Assembly: GCF_001643305.1 (NCBI RefSeq)
Contig: NZ_LSGW01000037.1
Coordinates: 1-34,176 of the forward strand
Direction: 5' to 3'
Length of the DNA: 34,176 nucleotides
Source: Aeromonas salmonicida subsp. salmonicida
Lineage (GTDB): Bacteria; Pseudomonadota; Gammaproteobacteria; Enterobacterales; Aeromonadaceae
This document shows positions 9,763-22,531 of this stretch, piece after piece; position 1 is the first letter of the stretch, and each line of letters opens with the position of its first letter. Below the pieces are notes generated by a model. The model did no database searches and was not told where the DNA came from. It worked only from the letters and a program-made list of their open reading frames with translations. Made by a program: the position numbers and the translations under genes.

Positions 9763-11088
9763 TTAGCGTTTGGCTTGCCAGTCGGCCGGCTGCTGCACGT
9801 TAAACGCGTTGAGCAAACTGCCTGTCGCGTTGAGGATACGGTAATCCGCCAGCAGAGCGTCATACTCGGCCGTGATGTAACTGCGGCGCGCCTCGAACAG
9901 TTCGTTCTCGGTGTTCAACACGTCCAGCAAGGTACGCTGACCTAGACCAAACTGCTTCTTGTACGCCTGTACGGTGTCATAGCTGGCGTCAACGTGCTCT
10001 TTGAGGAAGGTCTTCTGCTTGGTCAAAGACTCTTTGGCGTTCCAGGCCAGACGTGTTCCCTCTTCAACCTGACGGAAGGCATTCAGGTGAATGTCTTTCG
10101 CCTGGGAGTACAGGGATGAAGCCGCCTTGCTCTCTGCCAGATCAGAGCCACCGCGGAACAGGTTGTAACGCATCCGAACCATGGCCGTCAGATCATCGTT
10201 GCGTCCCTTGACCGCATCGATATCCTCATTCCAGTTCTGATCCACTTCGAACGTGACGTTCGGATAGAAGCCGGATTTGGAGCCTTCATGCTGATACTTT
10301 GCCGCTTCGATATCCTGCAGGGAAGAGAGCAGGGTCGGATGCACTTCGGTGGCCGTTTTCAACGCGGCATCCAGACTGGCTGGAATGAACTGTCCATCGG
10401 GAACCGGTTGTACCAGATCCTTGGGCATCTCGTTGACGACGCGAATGAATTCGCTCTCGGCATCGCGATAGTTGTTCTCGGCGGCAGCCTGGTTGGCATA
10501 GGCACGGGCAACACGACCATCGATCTGGGTCTGGTCCGCAGTCGAGCCCAGGCCAGAGTCGGTCCGCTTGCTGATGTCGCTGCGGATCTGCTCATGGGTT
10601 TCCAGATTCTGCTTGGACAGCTCCAGTATCTCCTGCTGACGCAACATGTTGAGGTATACCTCAGCCACGCGCAGCGCCGTGTTCTCTGCCTCGGAAATCA
10701 TGGCCAGACGCTGGGCGTTGGCTTCGGCATCGGTCCGGGCCACGTTGCTGCTGACATTGAAACCGTCGAACAGCATCTGGCGCAGACTGATCCCGGCCTC
10801 TTTACGGGTCATGGAGTCGTCAATATTGCTATTGGCGCCCGCGGCACGGGTGGACGGGCTATCGGTCTTTTCATAACCGACACCACCGCGCAGATCGATA
10901 GTGGGGTAGTAACCACCTTTGGCTCCATCATGCTGATACAGTCGTGCCTGATAGAGATCAAAAGCTTCCTTGATTTTCGGATGGGTAGCCAGTGACTGTG
11001 CCACTGACTGTTCCAGCGTTTGAGCCTGGGTAAGGCCCGGGAACAGCACGGCGCCACTTACTAACATGGCAACAATCGTCTTCTTCAT
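9763..11088 (-). CDS. lapE: TolC-family outer-membrane channel of the adhesin secretion system
   Basis: A 441-residue TolC-family protein, the outer-membrane channel for type I secretion. It has a signal peptide (MKKTIVAMLVSGAVLFPGLTQA) and two repeated outer-membrane efflux-protein domains. The repeated QARLYQHDGAKGGYYPTID and AAKYQHEGSKSGFYPNVTF segments are the internal duplication typical of the family. In Lap systems this channel is also where the adhesin's retention module is lodged. ATG 11088 is chosen because GGAG sits 8 bases upstream and the signal peptide begins there. It follows lapC after 35 bp. Confidence 0.88.
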   Translation of the reverse strand: MKKTIVAMLVSGAVLFPGLTQAQTLEQSVAQSLATHPKIKEAFDLYQARLYQHDGAKGGYYPTIDLRGGVGYEKTDSPSTRAAGANSNIDDSMTRKEAGISLRQMLFDGFNVSSNVARTDAEANAQRLAMISEAENTALRVAEVYLNMLRQQEILELSKQNLETHEQIRSDISKRTDSGLGSTADQTQIDGRVARAYANQAAAENNYRDAESEFIRVVNEMPKDLVQPVPDGQFIPASLDAALKTATEVHPTLLSSLQDIEAAKYQHEGSKSGFYPNVTFEVDQNWNEDIDAVKGRNDDLTAMVRMRYNLFRGGSDLAESKAASSLYSQAKDIHLNAFRQVEEGTRLAWNAKESLTKQKTFLKEHVDASYDTVQAYKKQFGLGQRTLLDVLNTENELFEARRSYITAEYDALLADYRILNATGSLLNAFNVQQPADWQAKR

Positions 11089-11123
11089 AGTATCTCCAGT
11101 CATGTTGTTTTTAGATTGTTGGC

Positions 11124-12542
11124 TTATCGTTCTCTCAGTGCCGACTGTTTCGCCCGTAATATCGGCTTAAGCAAATAGTCTAGGACACTTTTTTTACCAG
11201 TAATAATATCTGCACTGGCTAACATACCGGGGATGATGGGAAGTGCGTTAAGCTCATCGCCCAAGTAACTCTTCTCGGTGCGGACACGAACCAGATAAAA
11301 GGAGTTCCCCTCCTCATCCTGGATCGAGTCAGCACTTATCTGTTCGACCTTTCCATGTAGTCCTCCATAAACGGTGAAGTCATAAGCAGTGATCTTGACC
11401 ACGGCATCAAGCCCTGGCCGCAAGAATGCGATGTCTTTCGGGGAAACCTTGGCCTCTACCAGCAAGGTGTCTTCCAGCGGCACGATTTCCATCAAATCCA
11501 TACCCGGTTGCACCACCCCACCCAGCGTATTGATCTTGAGTTTCTTGATGGTGCCTTTGAGGGGCGCAATGACGCTGGTCCTGTCGACCCTGTCTCGCAG
11601 TCCGACCTGCCCTTCCGACAACTGTCTCAATTTACCCTGAAGTTCGTTGAGCTCGGTCTGTGAGTCAGCCCGGAACTTCAATGCAATGTCGTTGCGCTTG
11701 GAAATGCTTTCTCTCAGCACAGAGTTGAGTTTGGGAATAATGAGCCGGTTGCTCTCCAGCTCTCCCTGCATCTCGTTGACCTGGCGTTCCAGCTTGATGA
11801 GCTCTACCTGGGGGACTATCCCTTCTTTGGCCAGGGGACGACTGATGTTCAATTCCTGCCGGGCCAGATCAACACTGCGCCCGACGGTTCTTATCTTGGC
11901 ATTGAGCTCGATCAGCTCCTGCTCTTTCTGCTCGATCTGTTGGCCAAGTATATAGAGCTGGTTATTCAGGCTATTAAGTCGTTCATCCTGAACCGACTTT
12001 TCACGGGCAGCATATTCGGCAAAGACATTTTCAAAACCATCCGGAAAGTCGATGGGCTGTTTGTCGATGAGCACCTGCTCACGCCAGCTCAGGTTCGGCC
12101 CGGTCTTGACCACCACGCTCTTTATCTCGGCTCTTAGCCGGGCAATGCCGCCCTTGAGGGTCACCAGCTCTTCTTCACGCTCCCGGAAATCAGAGCGAAA
12201 ACGGGTGTCATCGATACGCAGCAACGGCTGCCCTTCTTCGACTATGTCCCCCTCCCTGACGAAGATCTCTTTGACGATCCCCCCTTCCAGGTTCTGGATC
12301 ACCTGCAACTGACGGGACGGGATGACTTTGCCCTGCCCGACCGTCACTTCATCCAGCTCGGCCCAGGCCGCCCAGACGATGGCGCTCATGAAGAACAGAA
12401 AACAGGCCCACAACAATACTCTGGCCCTGGTCGGGGTACTCAGCAGTACGGCAGCGGCGCCATCATCGACAAACTCCAGATGTTCGGGTGCGGGCAGCAC
12501 TGTATCGGACGGCGACTTCTTGAACAGGCTAAATTTAGCCAT
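11124..12542 (-). CDS. lapC: HlyD-family type I secretion periplasmic adaptor
   Basis: A 472-residue membrane-fusion protein that links the ABC transporter to the outer-membrane channel. It shows one transmembrane helix at about residues 40-60 (ARVLLWACFLFFMSAIVWAAWA). A biotinyl-lipoyl-like half motif follows (GKVIPSRQLQVIQNLEGGIVKEIFVREGD). Then come a long coiled-coil region (about 130-330) and a C-terminal beta-barrel domain ending PGMLASADIITGKKSVLDYLLKP, which is characteristic of HlyD/LapC adaptors. AGGAGG precedes the ATG. The first 8 bases overlap the end of lapB (ATGGCTAA), so the two are translationally coupled. Confidence 0.93.
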   Translation of the reverse strand: MAKFSLFKKSPSDTVLPAPEHLEFVDDGAAAVLLSTPTRARVLLWACFLFFMSAIVWAAWAELDEVTVGQGKVIPSRQLQVIQNLEGGIVKEIFVREGDIVEEGQPLLRIDDTRFRSDFREREEELVTLKGGIARLRAEIKSVVVKTGPNLSWREQVLIDKQPIDFPDGFENVFAEYAAREKSVQDERLNSLNNQLYILGQQIEQKEQELIELNAKIRTVGRSVDLARQELNISRPLAKEGIVPQVELIKLERQVNEMQGELESNRLIIPKLNSVLRESISKRNDIALKFRADSQTELNELQGKLRQLSEGQVGLRDRVDRTSVIAPLKGTIKKLKINTLGGVVQPGMDLMEIVPLEDTLLVEAKVSPKDIAFLRPGLDAVVKITAYDFTVYGGLHGKVEQISADSIQDEEGNSFYLVRVRTEKSYLGDELNALPIIPGMLASADIITGKKSVLDYLLKPILRAKQSALRER

Positions 12543-14679
12543 TGGACGCCTCCTGCACTCGCACCTTGCCTTCCTTCAACTGTTGCAACACTACATCTTT
12601 GGGTCCATCTGCCACTATCTGCCCCTGCTCCACGACGATGACCCGCGATGCGACATCAAGCATGGAGGTCTTGTGAGTAATGAGGATCAGGGTAGTTTCC
12701 GGTCCCAGTCGTGCCAGCTCATGCTTGACCTGCATCTCTGACTGGTTATCCATGTTGGAGGTGGGTTCGTCCATCACCAGAATGGGGGGATCGTTGAGCA
12801 AAGCGCGGGCCAGCAGGATCGCCTGACGCTGACCACCGGAGAGCTGACGTCCCCCTTCCCCTATTTGTCTGTCCAGACCATTCGGGTCACGGTTGGTAAA
12901 GTTGGTGACACCGGCCCGTTTGGCCGCACGCAGCACCCGCGCATCGTCCACCAGCGGATTTCCCAGCATGATGTTGTCACGCACAGAGCCGAAAAACAGG
13001 GTCACATCCTGAGGGACACAGCCTATGTTTCGCCGGATCACAGATGCGGGCAGCTGATCCAGTTCGAACCCGTCGAGACGGACCGAACCATCGGTGGGTC
13101 GATACAGCCCCATCAGAATCTTCTCAAGAGTGGTCTTGCCCGCCCCGATCCGACCTATGATGGCCACCTTCTCACCCGGCTCAATACGTAGATTGATATT
13201 GTGCAGCGTGCTCGTCTCCATCCCCGGATACTTGAACGACACATTATCAAATTCAATGCGCCCGGAGATGATGGGGTGGTGAATGTACTGCTTGCCTTCC
13301 TCCTGCTCACCCGGCGTCATCATTATTTTCTCCAGGATCTCCAGCGCGGACTTGGCCTGGTTGTAACGAGTGGAGAGCACGGAGAGTTGCACCATGGGGG
13401 CGATGGCGCGGCTGGAAAGCATGACGGCGGCAATCATGCCGCCCATAGTGACCAGCCCTTCCGATATCTGGTAGACACCGACGATCACCAGACCCACGGT
13501 TACCACCTGCTGGATATAGCTGGCCAGGGAGGACATGGAGTTGGTGATGCGGCGAGTCTGCACGCCCCAGGTAGAGATGTGGGATACAGCCTGTTCCCAG
13601 CGATGCTGGAACATGCTCTCGGCGCCGAAGATCTTGACGGTCTCCAGTCCGGAAATGCTCTCGATGAGGTTGGCATTCTTCTGGGAGGCGAGGCGCGAGC
13701 CCTCTTCGATGGATTGCTTGAGCGGCGCCTGAATATAGAAGCTGTAAATAATCAGGATCAGCATGGCGACGATGGGCACGACCACCATGACGCCGGCAAA
13801 CAACCAGATAATGAAGAGGAAGAAGACCGCAAACGGCAGATCGATGAGGGTCGAGACAGTGGCCGAGGTGAAAAACTCCCGTACGGACTCGAACTCTTGC
13901 AGGTGTTTGGCAAAAGCGCCGGTGGAAGCCGGTCTCGACTCCATCCGCATGCCCATCACCTTGGCGAAGATCTTGGCCGACAGCAATACATCGGATTTCT
14001 TGCCCGCAATATCAATGAAATAGCTGCGCAGTTGGCGCATCACAAAATCAAAGGTAAACACCACCATGGCGCCTACCGCCAGCACCCAGAGTGACTCGAA
14101 CGCCAGGTTGGGCACGATTTTGTCATAAACGTTCATGGTGAACAGCGGACTGGCCACCGCAAACAGGTTGATCAAAATGGAGGCAATCAGCACATCCCGA
14201 TAGATGCCGCGGGATTCAAACAGCGTGCTCCAGAACCAGTGACCATCACGTGTCTCCAGTACCTTGGGAGAGCGATCATCAAACTTGAACTGCTTTTTGA
14301 CAAAGAAGAGCCGGCCCAGATATTCGTCACCCAGCTGGGCAACGCCGAGCCACTGGGCGGCATCACCCGCCTGAGGAAAAATCACCTTGCCCTGGGTTCT
14401 GTCTTCGTTCCACTCCAGCAGTATGCAGGCACCACCGTTTCGCATCTGCAATACGCAAGGCAGCAACAAGGATGAGATGTCGGCAAGGGGCTGGATCACT
14501 TCCCGTGCGGAAAGCCCCCCCCGCTCTGCTGCGCGGCTGAACAAGTTCGGAGTCAGCAAGCCGGATACCAGCGGCAGTCCGGTCGTCAGGGCATCCTTGC
14601 TGTTGGGCACGCCATAAAAGCGGGTCAAAAAGACCAGACATTCCAACAGCTCATCAATACGGTTCGTTTCTGCTTGCAT
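12535..14679 (-). CDS. lapB: Type I secretion ABC transporter (permease-ATPase) of the adhesin
   Basis: A 714-residue inner-membrane transporter that powers export of the RTX adhesin. The N-terminal 130 or so residues are a C39-peptidase-like domain without a catalytic Cys at the usual place, as in LapB/HlyB-type systems where it docks the substrate rather than cutting it. A six-helix exporter domain follows, then the nucleotide-binding domain. That domain carries Walker A GRIGAGKTT, Q-loop CVPQD, signature LSGGQRQ, Walker B ILVMDEPTS and switch His in ITHK. It is the first gene of the lapBC-tolC-lapG-lapD run. CAGGA lies 5 bases before the ATG. Confidence 0.93.
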   Translation of the reverse strand: MQAETNRIDELLECLVFLTRFYGVPNSKDALTTGLPLVSGLLTPNLFSRAAERGGLSAREVIQPLADISSLLLPCVLQMRNGGACILLEWNEDRTQGKVIFPQAGDAAQWLGVAQLGDEYLGRLFFVKKQFKFDDRSPKVLETRDGHWFWSTLFESRGIYRDVLIASILINLFAVASPLFTMNVYDKIVPNLAFESLWVLAVGAMVVFTFDFVMRQLRSYFIDIAGKKSDVLLSAKIFAKVMGMRMESRPASTGAFAKHLQEFESVREFFTSATVSTLIDLPFAVFFLFIIWLFAGVMVVVPIVAMLILIIYSFYIQAPLKQSIEEGSRLASQKNANLIESISGLETVKIFGAESMFQHRWEQAVSHISTWGVQTRRITNSMSSLASYIQQVVTVGLVIVGVYQISEGLVTMGGMIAAVMLSSRAIAPMVQLSVLSTRYNQAKSALEILEKIMMTPGEQEEGKQYIHHPIISGRIEFDNVSFKYPGMETSTLHNINLRIEPGEKVAIIGRIGAGKTTLEKILMGLYRPTDGSVRLDGFELDQLPASVIRRNIGCVPQDVTLFFGSVRDNIMLGNPLVDDARVLRAAKRAGVTNFTNRDPNGLDRQIGEGGRQLSGGQRQAILLARALLNDPPILVMDEPTSNMDNQSEMQVKHELARLGPETTLILITHKTSMLDVASRVIVVEQGQIVADGPKDVVLQQLKEGKVRVQEASNG

Positions 14680-15079
14680 AGCATCCTGTCACTGCTTGAA
14701 TAGGTCGGCCGTCATCATCGCGTATCTGTGGTCACACATGGTTGCATGACGCGCGCACGCTCGTGGAATAAACATCAGGATCCCAAAGCATAGAGATCAA
14801 CAGCCTGATAAACGTTAAGCACAGGTAAATGACACTGGATATCATCATCAGACCTGAGAGGCATTACGCCCAAAGACGGTACGGCATGAAAGTGCTTGAT
14901 AGCGACACAAGATGGCGCCATGTCTGATATATCCCGCCCAAATTGGAAACAATACACGCTTATTGATAATGATATCTTTTCCAAGCGGAATACTATATCA
15001 AGACAATTTTACCGAAACTATACCGCAAAGACTGAATTTCATCTAATAACCCTCTGTTTTTTTGACGAAATTTGATTGC
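14680..15079. other. Intergenic region upstream of lapB (promoter region)
   Basis: About 400 bp without a convincing gene between yhcC and lapB, both on the minus strand. The part at 14940-15060 is strongly A+T-rich and should hold the lap operon promoter. Several imperfect -10-like elements (TATAGT, TAGTAT) are present, but I cannot choose a pair with a good -35. A half Fur-like element lies inside. A 69-codon frame (14775-14984, minus) has no ribosome site or family resemblance. Confidence 0.5.
14962..14982. promoter_or_regulatory. Possible Fur-type site upstream of lapB
   Basis: TTGATAATGATATCTTTT contains the left part of the Fur consensus exactly (GATAATGATA), but the right half-site is poor. 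I count about 12 of 19 matches. This could be chance in A+T-rich DNA. Confidence 0.2.
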
Positions 15080-16015
15080 TTACTCTATATGGTCAGGAAG
15101 GGAGAAGGGCCGTCCCAGACTGTGTCCCTGAGCACCGGAGCGGGCCAGTTCACTAGCAATCCCGGCCATGGCTGTCCAGCGATTTTCGCACCAGACCGGT
15201 GCCAACAGGGTCGGTCGGCGGGCAGAGGCAGAGATGCGATGATAGACCACCTCGGGAGGGGTGTGCTGGATCATGGCCACTGCAGCTTCAACATATTGAT
15301 CCAGCGACAACACCTCCAGCCGCCCTGCCTGCCACGCCTTGCCGAGGGTGCTCCCCTCCACCACATGGAGCGGATGCAACTTGATCCCCTCAACCCCGGT
15401 CGCCACGATGCGATGCAGGGTATCGAGACTATCCATCGGCACCTCCCCCGGCAGGCCGACGATCAGATGGGCACAGACCTTGATGCCGCGCTGATGGGCC
15501 CGCGCAACCGCATCGGCATAGGCGGCGTAACCATGACCGCGATTGATGCGCTGCAAGGTCTTGTCATTGGCACTTTGCAGCCCCAGCTCCAGCCACACCT
15601 CATAGCCACGGGCCTGATAAGCTGCCAGCAGGTCCAGCACCGCATCCGGCACGCAATCGGGTCGGGTACCGACACACAAACCCACCATGTCGCTGACTGA
15701 CAATGCCTCTTCATACATGCGTTGCAGGTACTCTACCTCGGCATAGGTGCTGGTGTAGGCCTGAAAGTAGGCGAGATAGCGTTTGGCACGGGTCACTTCA
15801 TCCCGGCGCGCCAACAGTTGCTGCACCACGGAAAGCTGCTGGGCCGACTCGTCGGCAAAAGAGGAGACATTGCAAAAAGTGCAGCCACCACGGCCCAGGG
15901 TGCCGTCCCGGTTGGGGCAGGTGAAAGCGCCGTGAATAGAGAGCTTGTGGATCTTCTGGCCGTGGCGTTGCTTGAGATCCTGACCGAATGTATTGACGAG
16001 TTCGTGTAACTGCAT
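15080..16015 (-). CDS. yhcC: Radical SAM protein of the TIGR01212/YhcC family
   Basis: A 311-residue radical SAM protein. The iron-sulfur cluster cysteines are in CPNRDGTLGRGGCTFC near residue 33, in the spacing particular to this family. The segment GLCVGTRPDCVPDAVL and the glycine-rich LIVGLPGE motif follow in the expected order. The length is normal for the family. The substrate of YhcC is not established as far as I know. GGAGG stands 5 bases before the ATG. The gene is divergent from gltB, the same arrangement as yhcC and gltB in E. coli, which supports orthology. Confidence 0.9.
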   Translation of the reverse strand: MQLHELVNTFGQDLKQRHGQKIHKLSIHGAFTCPNRDGTLGRGGCTFCNVSSFADESAQQLSVVQQLLARRDEVTRAKRYLAYFQAYTSTYAEVEYLQRMYEEALSVSDMVGLCVGTRPDCVPDAVLDLLAAYQARGYEVWLELGLQSANDKTLQRINRGHGYAAYADAVARAHQRGIKVCAHLIVGLPGEVPMDSLDTLHRIVATGVEGIKLHPLHVVEGSTLGKAWQAGRLEVLSLDQYVEAAVAMIQHTPPEVVYHRISASARRPTLLAPVWCENRWTAMAGIASELARSGAQGHSLGRPFSLPDHIE

Positions 16016-16615
16016 GACACCTCCGCTAAAGGAGCGTCATTGTACGAGCTTGCAAAAACAGGGCGCTGAGCTGAATCAAGGGAGGGGAAGGTCAGAAAAC
16101 ATATAAATATTCACCAATATCTGGATAAATATCAGCAAGCGGGTCGTTGTTGATGCTTTCGAAACCCTTACACCAAACACAGCATGCGCAATCCTGATGA
16201 ATAACTGCTAGCTAACCACCTGTTAGGCAATGAAAATTCACACATAGACTGACTGACGACAAAAGCAAGACTCGTGGTCCGTAATTGTGATCTCTCCCCG
16301 CCACTTGCCTGATGAATTGGTAAAATTACTACAAATCCCCTTCCCCACTGAGTCAACCAACAAAAGCCCACATATCAACATTAAGTGCTGTAAAAATAAA
16401 AAATGCCAGAGCAATCACCAATTCAAGCCCCATATATACCCGCACTCCAACATTTTGTTATGACATTGTAATAATGAAAACAGCCGGGATGTTCAATTGA
16501 CCTTGCCGAAAAATCCCATTAGTTTGGAGATTCGCCACGTCAGGCGGACGGAACCACAAGAGCCAATCGCAATTTATGCAGTTTGCGATGCAAGGCCGAG
16601 CAAGGGAGAAATGCA
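16016..16615. other. 600-bp divergent yhcC-gltB intergenic region
   Basis: No gene is supported here. Positions 16080-16480 are A+T-rich, unlike the flanking coding DNA. A candidate gltB promoter is the extended -10 TGTAATAAT (16467-16475) with a weak CCAACA -35 at 16447-16452 and 17-bp spacing. This would give a leader of about 130 bases. In enteric bacteria gltBD is controlled by Lrp and other regulators, and a long upstream region fits such control. I could not identify specific operators by eye. Confidence 0.4.
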
Positions 16616-19600
16616 ATGTCACTATATGATCCAAAGCTGGAGAGGGATAACTGTGGCTTCGGCCTGTTGGCCCACATGGAAGGTGAAGCCAGCCACAAGC
16701 TTGTCCGTCTCGCGATGTCAGCATTGGCTCGCATGCAGCACCGCGGCGGTATCTCCGCCGACGGCAAGACCGGCGATGGTTGCGGTCTGTTGCTGCAAAA
16801 ACCGGATAGCTTCTTTAGAGCCGTCGCCGAAGAGAAAGGATGGCATCTGGGCCGCAAATACGCGGTCGGCATGCTGTTTCTCAACCCGGACCCCGTATTG
16901 GCCCAGCAGACTCGCGACATCATCGACGAGGAGCTGGAAAGAGAGACCTTGAGTCTGGTCGGTTGGCGCAAGGTGCCCATCGATACCAATGTGCTCGGTC
17001 CCATCGCCAAAGCCTCCCTGCCCAGTATTGAACAGGTCTTTGTCAACGCGCCGCCAGGCTGGGTCGACAAGGATCTTGAGCGCCGCCTCTATATAGTGCG
17101 TCGCCGTATCGAAAAGCGCATCAGCGACGACTACTTCTACGTGGTCAGCCTCTCCAACCTGGTCACCGTCTATAAAGGACTGTGCATGCCGGTGGATTTG
17201 CCCCACTTCTATCTGGATCTTGCCGACATTCGCCTGCAATCGGCCATCTGCGTGTTCCACCAGCGTTTCTCCACCAACACCAGCCCGCGCTGGCCGCTGG
17301 CGCAGCCGTTTCGTTATCTCGCCCACAATGGCGAGATCAACACCATTGCTGGCAACCGCCAGTGGGCCAAGGCCCGCAGCTACAAGTTTGCGACCCCGCT
17401 CATTCCGGATCTGCAAGAGGCGGCGCCCTTCGTCAACACCACGGGCTCCGACTCCTCCAGCCTCGACAACATGCTGGATCTCTTCCTGGCCGGTGGCATG
17501 GACTTGTTCCGTGCCATGCGCCTGCTGATCCCACCTGCATGGCAAAAACACCCGAACATGGATGACGACCTGCGCGCCTTCTATGACTTCAACTCCATGC
17601 ACATGGAGCCCTGGGATGGTCCGGCCGGCATCGTCATGACCGATGGCCGCTATGCCACCTGCGCACTGGACCGTAACGGCCTGCGTCCAGCCCGCTATGT
17701 CATCACCAAGGACAAGTTCATCACGCTCGCGTCTGAGGTCGGCACCTGGGACTACACCCCGGATGAAGTACTGGAGAAGGGCCGGGTCGGCCCGGGCGAG
17801 CTGTTCGTGGTGGATACCAGCAACGGCAAGGTGTGGACCAGCTTCGAGATCGACGACGACCTCAAGAGCCGTCACACCTACAAACAGTGGATGGACTCCC
17901 ATTGCAAGCGGCTGGTGCCGTTCGAGCAGATGGATGACGCCAGCACGGGAGCCCGCGAGTTCTCGGACGATCAGCTCAAGACCTATCAGAAACTGTTCGG
18001 CTACTCCTACGAGGAGCTGGATCAGATCATTCGCGTGCTCGGCGAGAACGGTCAGGAAGCGGTGGGCTCCATGGGGGATGATACCCCGATGGCTGTGCTC
18101 TCCTCCAGCCAGCGCACCCTGTATGACTACTTCCGCCAGATGTTCGCCCAGGTGACCAACCCGCCGATCGATCCCCTGCGGGAAAACCACGTCATGTCGC
18201 TGGCTACCTGTATCGGTCGCGAGCAGAACGTCTTCAACGAGACCTTCGGCCACGCCCACCGGGTACTGTTCCAGTCGCCGATCCTGCTCTACTCCGACTT
18301 CCACCAGTTGCTTGCGCTGGAAGGGGAACACTATCGCCATCAGGTGATCAGCCTCAACTTCAGGCCCGAAGAGGGACTGGAAGCAGCCTTGGTGCGCATC
18401 TGCGAAGAGGCCCAGACTGCCGCCCGCAACGGTACAGTGCTGCTGATCCTGTCGGATCGGGACGTCAGTGCCGACACACTGCCCATTCCAGCCGCCATGG
18501 CGGTAGGCGCGGTACAGCGCACCCTGGTGGACAACAATCTGCGCTGCGACGCCAATATCCTGGTGGAGACCGCCAGCTGCCGCGATCCGCACCACTTCTC
18601 GGTACTGCTGGGCTTTGGCGCCACCGCCATCTACCCCTATCTGGCTTATGAAACCCTCGCCAAACAGGTCGAGGAAGGCGTGCTCAAGATGAGCCTGCGC
18701 CAGGCCATGCTCAACTACCGCAACGGCATCAACAAGGGCCTCTACAAGGTGATGTCCAAAATGGGCATCAGCACGGTCGCCAGCTATCGCTGCTCCCAGC
18801 TGTTTGAAGCCGTGGGCCTCTCCAGTGCCGTGGTCGCCATGTGCTTCCGTGGTGTCTCCAGCCGTATTCAGGGTGCCGATTTCACCGATATCCAGCAGGA
18901 TCAGTTCAATCTGGCCCGTCAGGCCTGGTTGCAACGCAAGGCCCTCACTCAGGGTGGCCTGCTCAAGTTTGTCCACGGCGGCGAGTATCACACTTACAAT
19001 CCGGATGTGGTGCAGACCCTGCAAACCGCGGTGCGCTCCGGCAACTATGCCGATTACAAGGAGTATGCGCGGCTCGTGAACGAGCGCCCTGTCTCTACCC
19101 TGCGCGATCTGCTTGCTTTGAAGAAGGTCGACAATCCGGTGGACATCAGCGCAGTGGAGCCGGCAGCCAAGCTGTTCCCCCGCTTCGACTCCGCCGCCAT
19201 GTCCATCGGCGCCCTGGGCCCAGAGGCGCACGAAGCGCTGGCAGTGGCCATGAACCGCCTTGGCGGTCAGAGCAACTCCGGTGAAGGCGGTGAAGATCCC
19301 AAGCGTTTTGGTACCGAGAAAAATTCCCGTATCAAACAGGTGGCGTCGGGGCGCTTTGGCGTCACCCCCCACTACCTGATGAACGCGGACGTGGTGCAGA
19401 TCAAGGTGGCCCAGGGCGCCAAGCCCGGTGAAGGCGGTCAGCTGCCCGGTGACAAAGTCACCGCCCAGATAGCCAAGCTGCGCTATTCCGTGCCTGGCGT
19501 GACCCTGATCTCGCCGCCGCCGCACCACGATATCTACTCCATTGAAGACCTGGCCCAGCTCATCTTCGACATCAAGCAGATCAATCCGGACTGTCTGGTG

Positions 19601-21073
19601 TCGGTCAAGCTGGTCTCCGAGCCCGGTGTCGGCACCATCGCCTGCGGCGTGGCCAAGGCCTATGCCGACTTCATTACCGTCTCCGGCTATGACGGTGGCA
19701 CTGGCGCAAGCCCGCTGACCTCGGTCAAGTATGCCGGTTCCCCCTGGGAGCTGGGCTTGGCCGAGACCCAGCAGGCGCTGGTTGCCAACGGCCTGCGCCA
19801 CAAGGTGCGGCTGCAGGTGGATGGCGGTCTCAAAACCGGCCTCGACATCATCAAGGCCGCCATCCTCGGTGCCGAGAGCTTCGGTTTTGGCACTGGCCCC
19901 ATGGTGGCGCTCGGCTGCAAATACCTGCGCATCTGCCACCTGAACAACTGCGCCACCGGCGTCGCCACCCAGGATGAGAAGCTGCGCCGCGAGCACTTCA
20001 CCGGCCTGCCGGAGATGGTGATGAACTACTTCAAGTTCATCGCAGAAGAGACTCGCGAACTCATGGCTCAGCTGGGGGTCACCCAGCTGACCGATCTCAT
20101 CGGTCGTACCGATTTGCTGGAAGCCCTGCCAGGCCTCACCGCCCGTCAGGCCAAGCTGGATCTCTCCGGTATTCTGGCAAGTCCGGTGGCACCGGCGGGC
20201 TCCAGCCTGTTCAGCCAGCAGCACAACCCCACCTTTGACAAGGGACCGCTCAACTTGCGGATGGTGGACGATCTGCTGGAGGCGGTGGAGCACAAGTCGG
20301 GCGGCGAGTTCCGTTACGACATCCGCAACACGGATCGCTCCGTGGGCGCCCGTCTGTCGGGCGAGATCGTCAAGCGTCACGGCAACCAGGGCATGGCGGC
20401 CGATCCGGTGAAGGTTCACTTCAACGGCACAGCAGGCCAGAGCTTCGGCGTCTGGAACGCGGGTGGCCTCGAGATGATACTCACGGGTGACGCCAACGAC
20501 TACGTGGGCAAGGGCATGACTGGCGGCAAACTGGTGGTCAAACCCCACGTCGGCGTGGCATTCAAGTCCCACGAAGCCGCCATCATTGGCAACACCTGCC
20601 TCTATGGCGCCACCGGCGGCAAGCTGTTTGCGGCCGGTACGGCGGGCGAGCGCTTCGCGGTGCGCAACTCAGGGGCCCTGGCCGTGGTCGAGGGAATAGG
20701 TGACAACGGCTGTGAATACATGACAGGCGGTATCGTCACCATCCTCGGCACCACCGGCGTCAACTTCGCGGCGGGCATGACAGGTGGTTTTGCCTACGTG
20801 CTGGACGAGTGCGGCAACTTTGCCAAACGCACCAACCCCGAGCTGGTCGAACTGCTGGACGTGGCGACACTCGCCATCCATCAGGAGCACCTGCGCGGCA
20901 TCATAACGGCGCACCTCAATGAGACCGGCAGCTCGCGCGCCGAGGAGATCCTGGCCAACTTCGACTCCTATGTGCCCAAGTTCAGGCTGATCAAACCCAA
21001 GTCCAGCGACGTCAAGTCCCTGCTTGGCCACACCAGCCGTTCCAGTGCAGAACTCAGAATCCAGGCGCAATAA
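16616..21073 (+). CDS. gltB: Glutamate synthase (NADPH) large subunit
   Basis: A 1485-residue catalytic subunit that makes two glutamates from glutamine and 2-oxoglutarate. The N-terminal class II glutamine amidotransferase has its nucleophile at Cys13 ([13 protein letters not shown]), so a 12-residue propeptide would be removed. The central domain and the FMN-binding synthase domain follow ([24 protein letters not shown]). The [3Fe-4S] cysteines are Cys1101, Cys1107 and Cys1112 in [12 protein letters not shown]. The C-terminus is the GXGXG beta-helix domain. ATG 16616 is chosen over the upstream in-frame codon at 16583 because GGGAG lies 7 bases before it and the MSLYDP start is typical. gltD follows after 12 bases. 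Confidence 0.97.
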   Translation: MSLYDPKLERDNCGFGLLAHMEGEASHKLVRLAMSALARMQHRGGISADGKTGDGCGLLLQKPDSFFRAVAEEKGWHLGRKYAVGMLFLNPDPVLAQQTRDIIDEELERETLSLVGWRKVPIDTNVLGPIAKASLPSIEQVFVNAPPGWVDKDLERRLYIVRRRIEKRISDDYFYVVSLSNLVTVYKGLCMPVDLPHFYLDLADIRLQSAICVFHQRFSTNTSPRWPLAQPFRYLAHNGEINTIAGNRQWAKARSYKFATPLIPDLQEAAPFVNTTGSDSSSLDNMLDLFLAGGMDLFRAMRLLIPPAWQKHPNMDDDLRAFYDFNSMHMEPWDGPAGIVMTDGRYATCALDRNGLRPARYVITKDKFITLASEVGTWDYTPDEVLEKGRVGPGELFVVDTSNGKVWTSFEIDDDLKSRHTYKQWMDSHCKRLVPFEQMDDASTGAREFSDDQLKTYQKLFGYSYEELDQIIRVLGENGQEAVGSMGDDTPMAVLSSSQRTLYDYFRQMFAQVTNPPIDPLRENHVMSLATCIGREQNVFNETFGHAHRVLFQSPILLYSDFHQLLALEGEHYRHQVISLNFRPEEGLEAALVRICEEAQTAARNGTVLLILSDRDVSADTLPIPAAMAVGAVQRTLVDNNLRCDANILVETASCRDPHHFSVLLGFGATAIYPYLAYETLAKQVEEGVLKMSLRQAMLNYRNGINKGLYKVMSKMGISTVASYRCSQLFEAVGLSSAVVAMCFRGVSSRIQGADFTDIQQDQFNLARQAWLQRKALTQGGLLKFVHGGEYHTYNPDVVQTLQTAVRSGNYADYKEYARLVNERPVSTLRDLLALKKVDNPVDISAVEPAAKLFPRFDSAAMSIGALGPEAHEALAVAMNRLGGQSNSGEGGEDPKRFGTEKNSRIKQVASGRFGVTPHYLMNADVVQIKVAQGAKPGEGGQLPGDKVTAQIAKLRYSVPGVTLISPPPHHDIYSIEDLAQLIFDIKQINPDCLVSVKLVSEPGVGTIACGVAKAYADFITVSGYDGGTGASPLTSVKYAGSPWELGLAETQQALVANGLRHKVRLQVDGGLKTGLDIIKAAILGAESFGFGTGPMVALGCKYLRICHLNNCATGVATQDEKLRREHFTGLPEMVMNYFKFIAEETRELMAQLGVTQLTDLIGRTDLLEALPGLTARQAKLDLSGILASPVAPAGSSLFSQQHNPTFDKGPLNLRMVDDLLEAVEHKSGGEFRYDIRNTDRSVGARLSGEIVKRHGNQGMAADPVKVHFNGTAGQSFGVWNAGGLEMILTGDANDYVGKGMTGGKLVVKPHVGVAFKSHEAAIIGNTCLYGATGGKLFAAGTAGERFAVRNSGALAVVEGIGDNGCEYMTGGIVTILGTTGVNFAAGMTGGFAYVLDECGNFAKRTNPELVELLDVATLAIHQEHLRGIITAHLNETGSSRAEEILANFDSYVPKFRLIKPKSSDVKSLLGHTSRSSAELRIQAQ

Positions 21074-22501
<1,428 letters not shown>

Positions 22502-22531
22502 TCCGCCGTCCGTCATCGCCTTTGTGCCAAC

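Noticed and set aside
14775..14984. 69-codon minus-strand frame upstream of lapB
   Set aside because: No ribosome-binding site, no family resemblance, and it occupies the likely promoter region.
16168..16371. 67-codon minus-strand frame between yhcC and gltB
   Set aside because: No ribosome site and no similarity, and the region is A+T-rich regulatory DNA.
16718..20572. 1284-codon open frame antisense to gltB
   Set aside because: gltB on the plus strand has all catalytic motifs. The opposite frame is open because of strong G/C bias at third codon positions and shows low-complexity Gly/His/Val-rich sequence with no domain.
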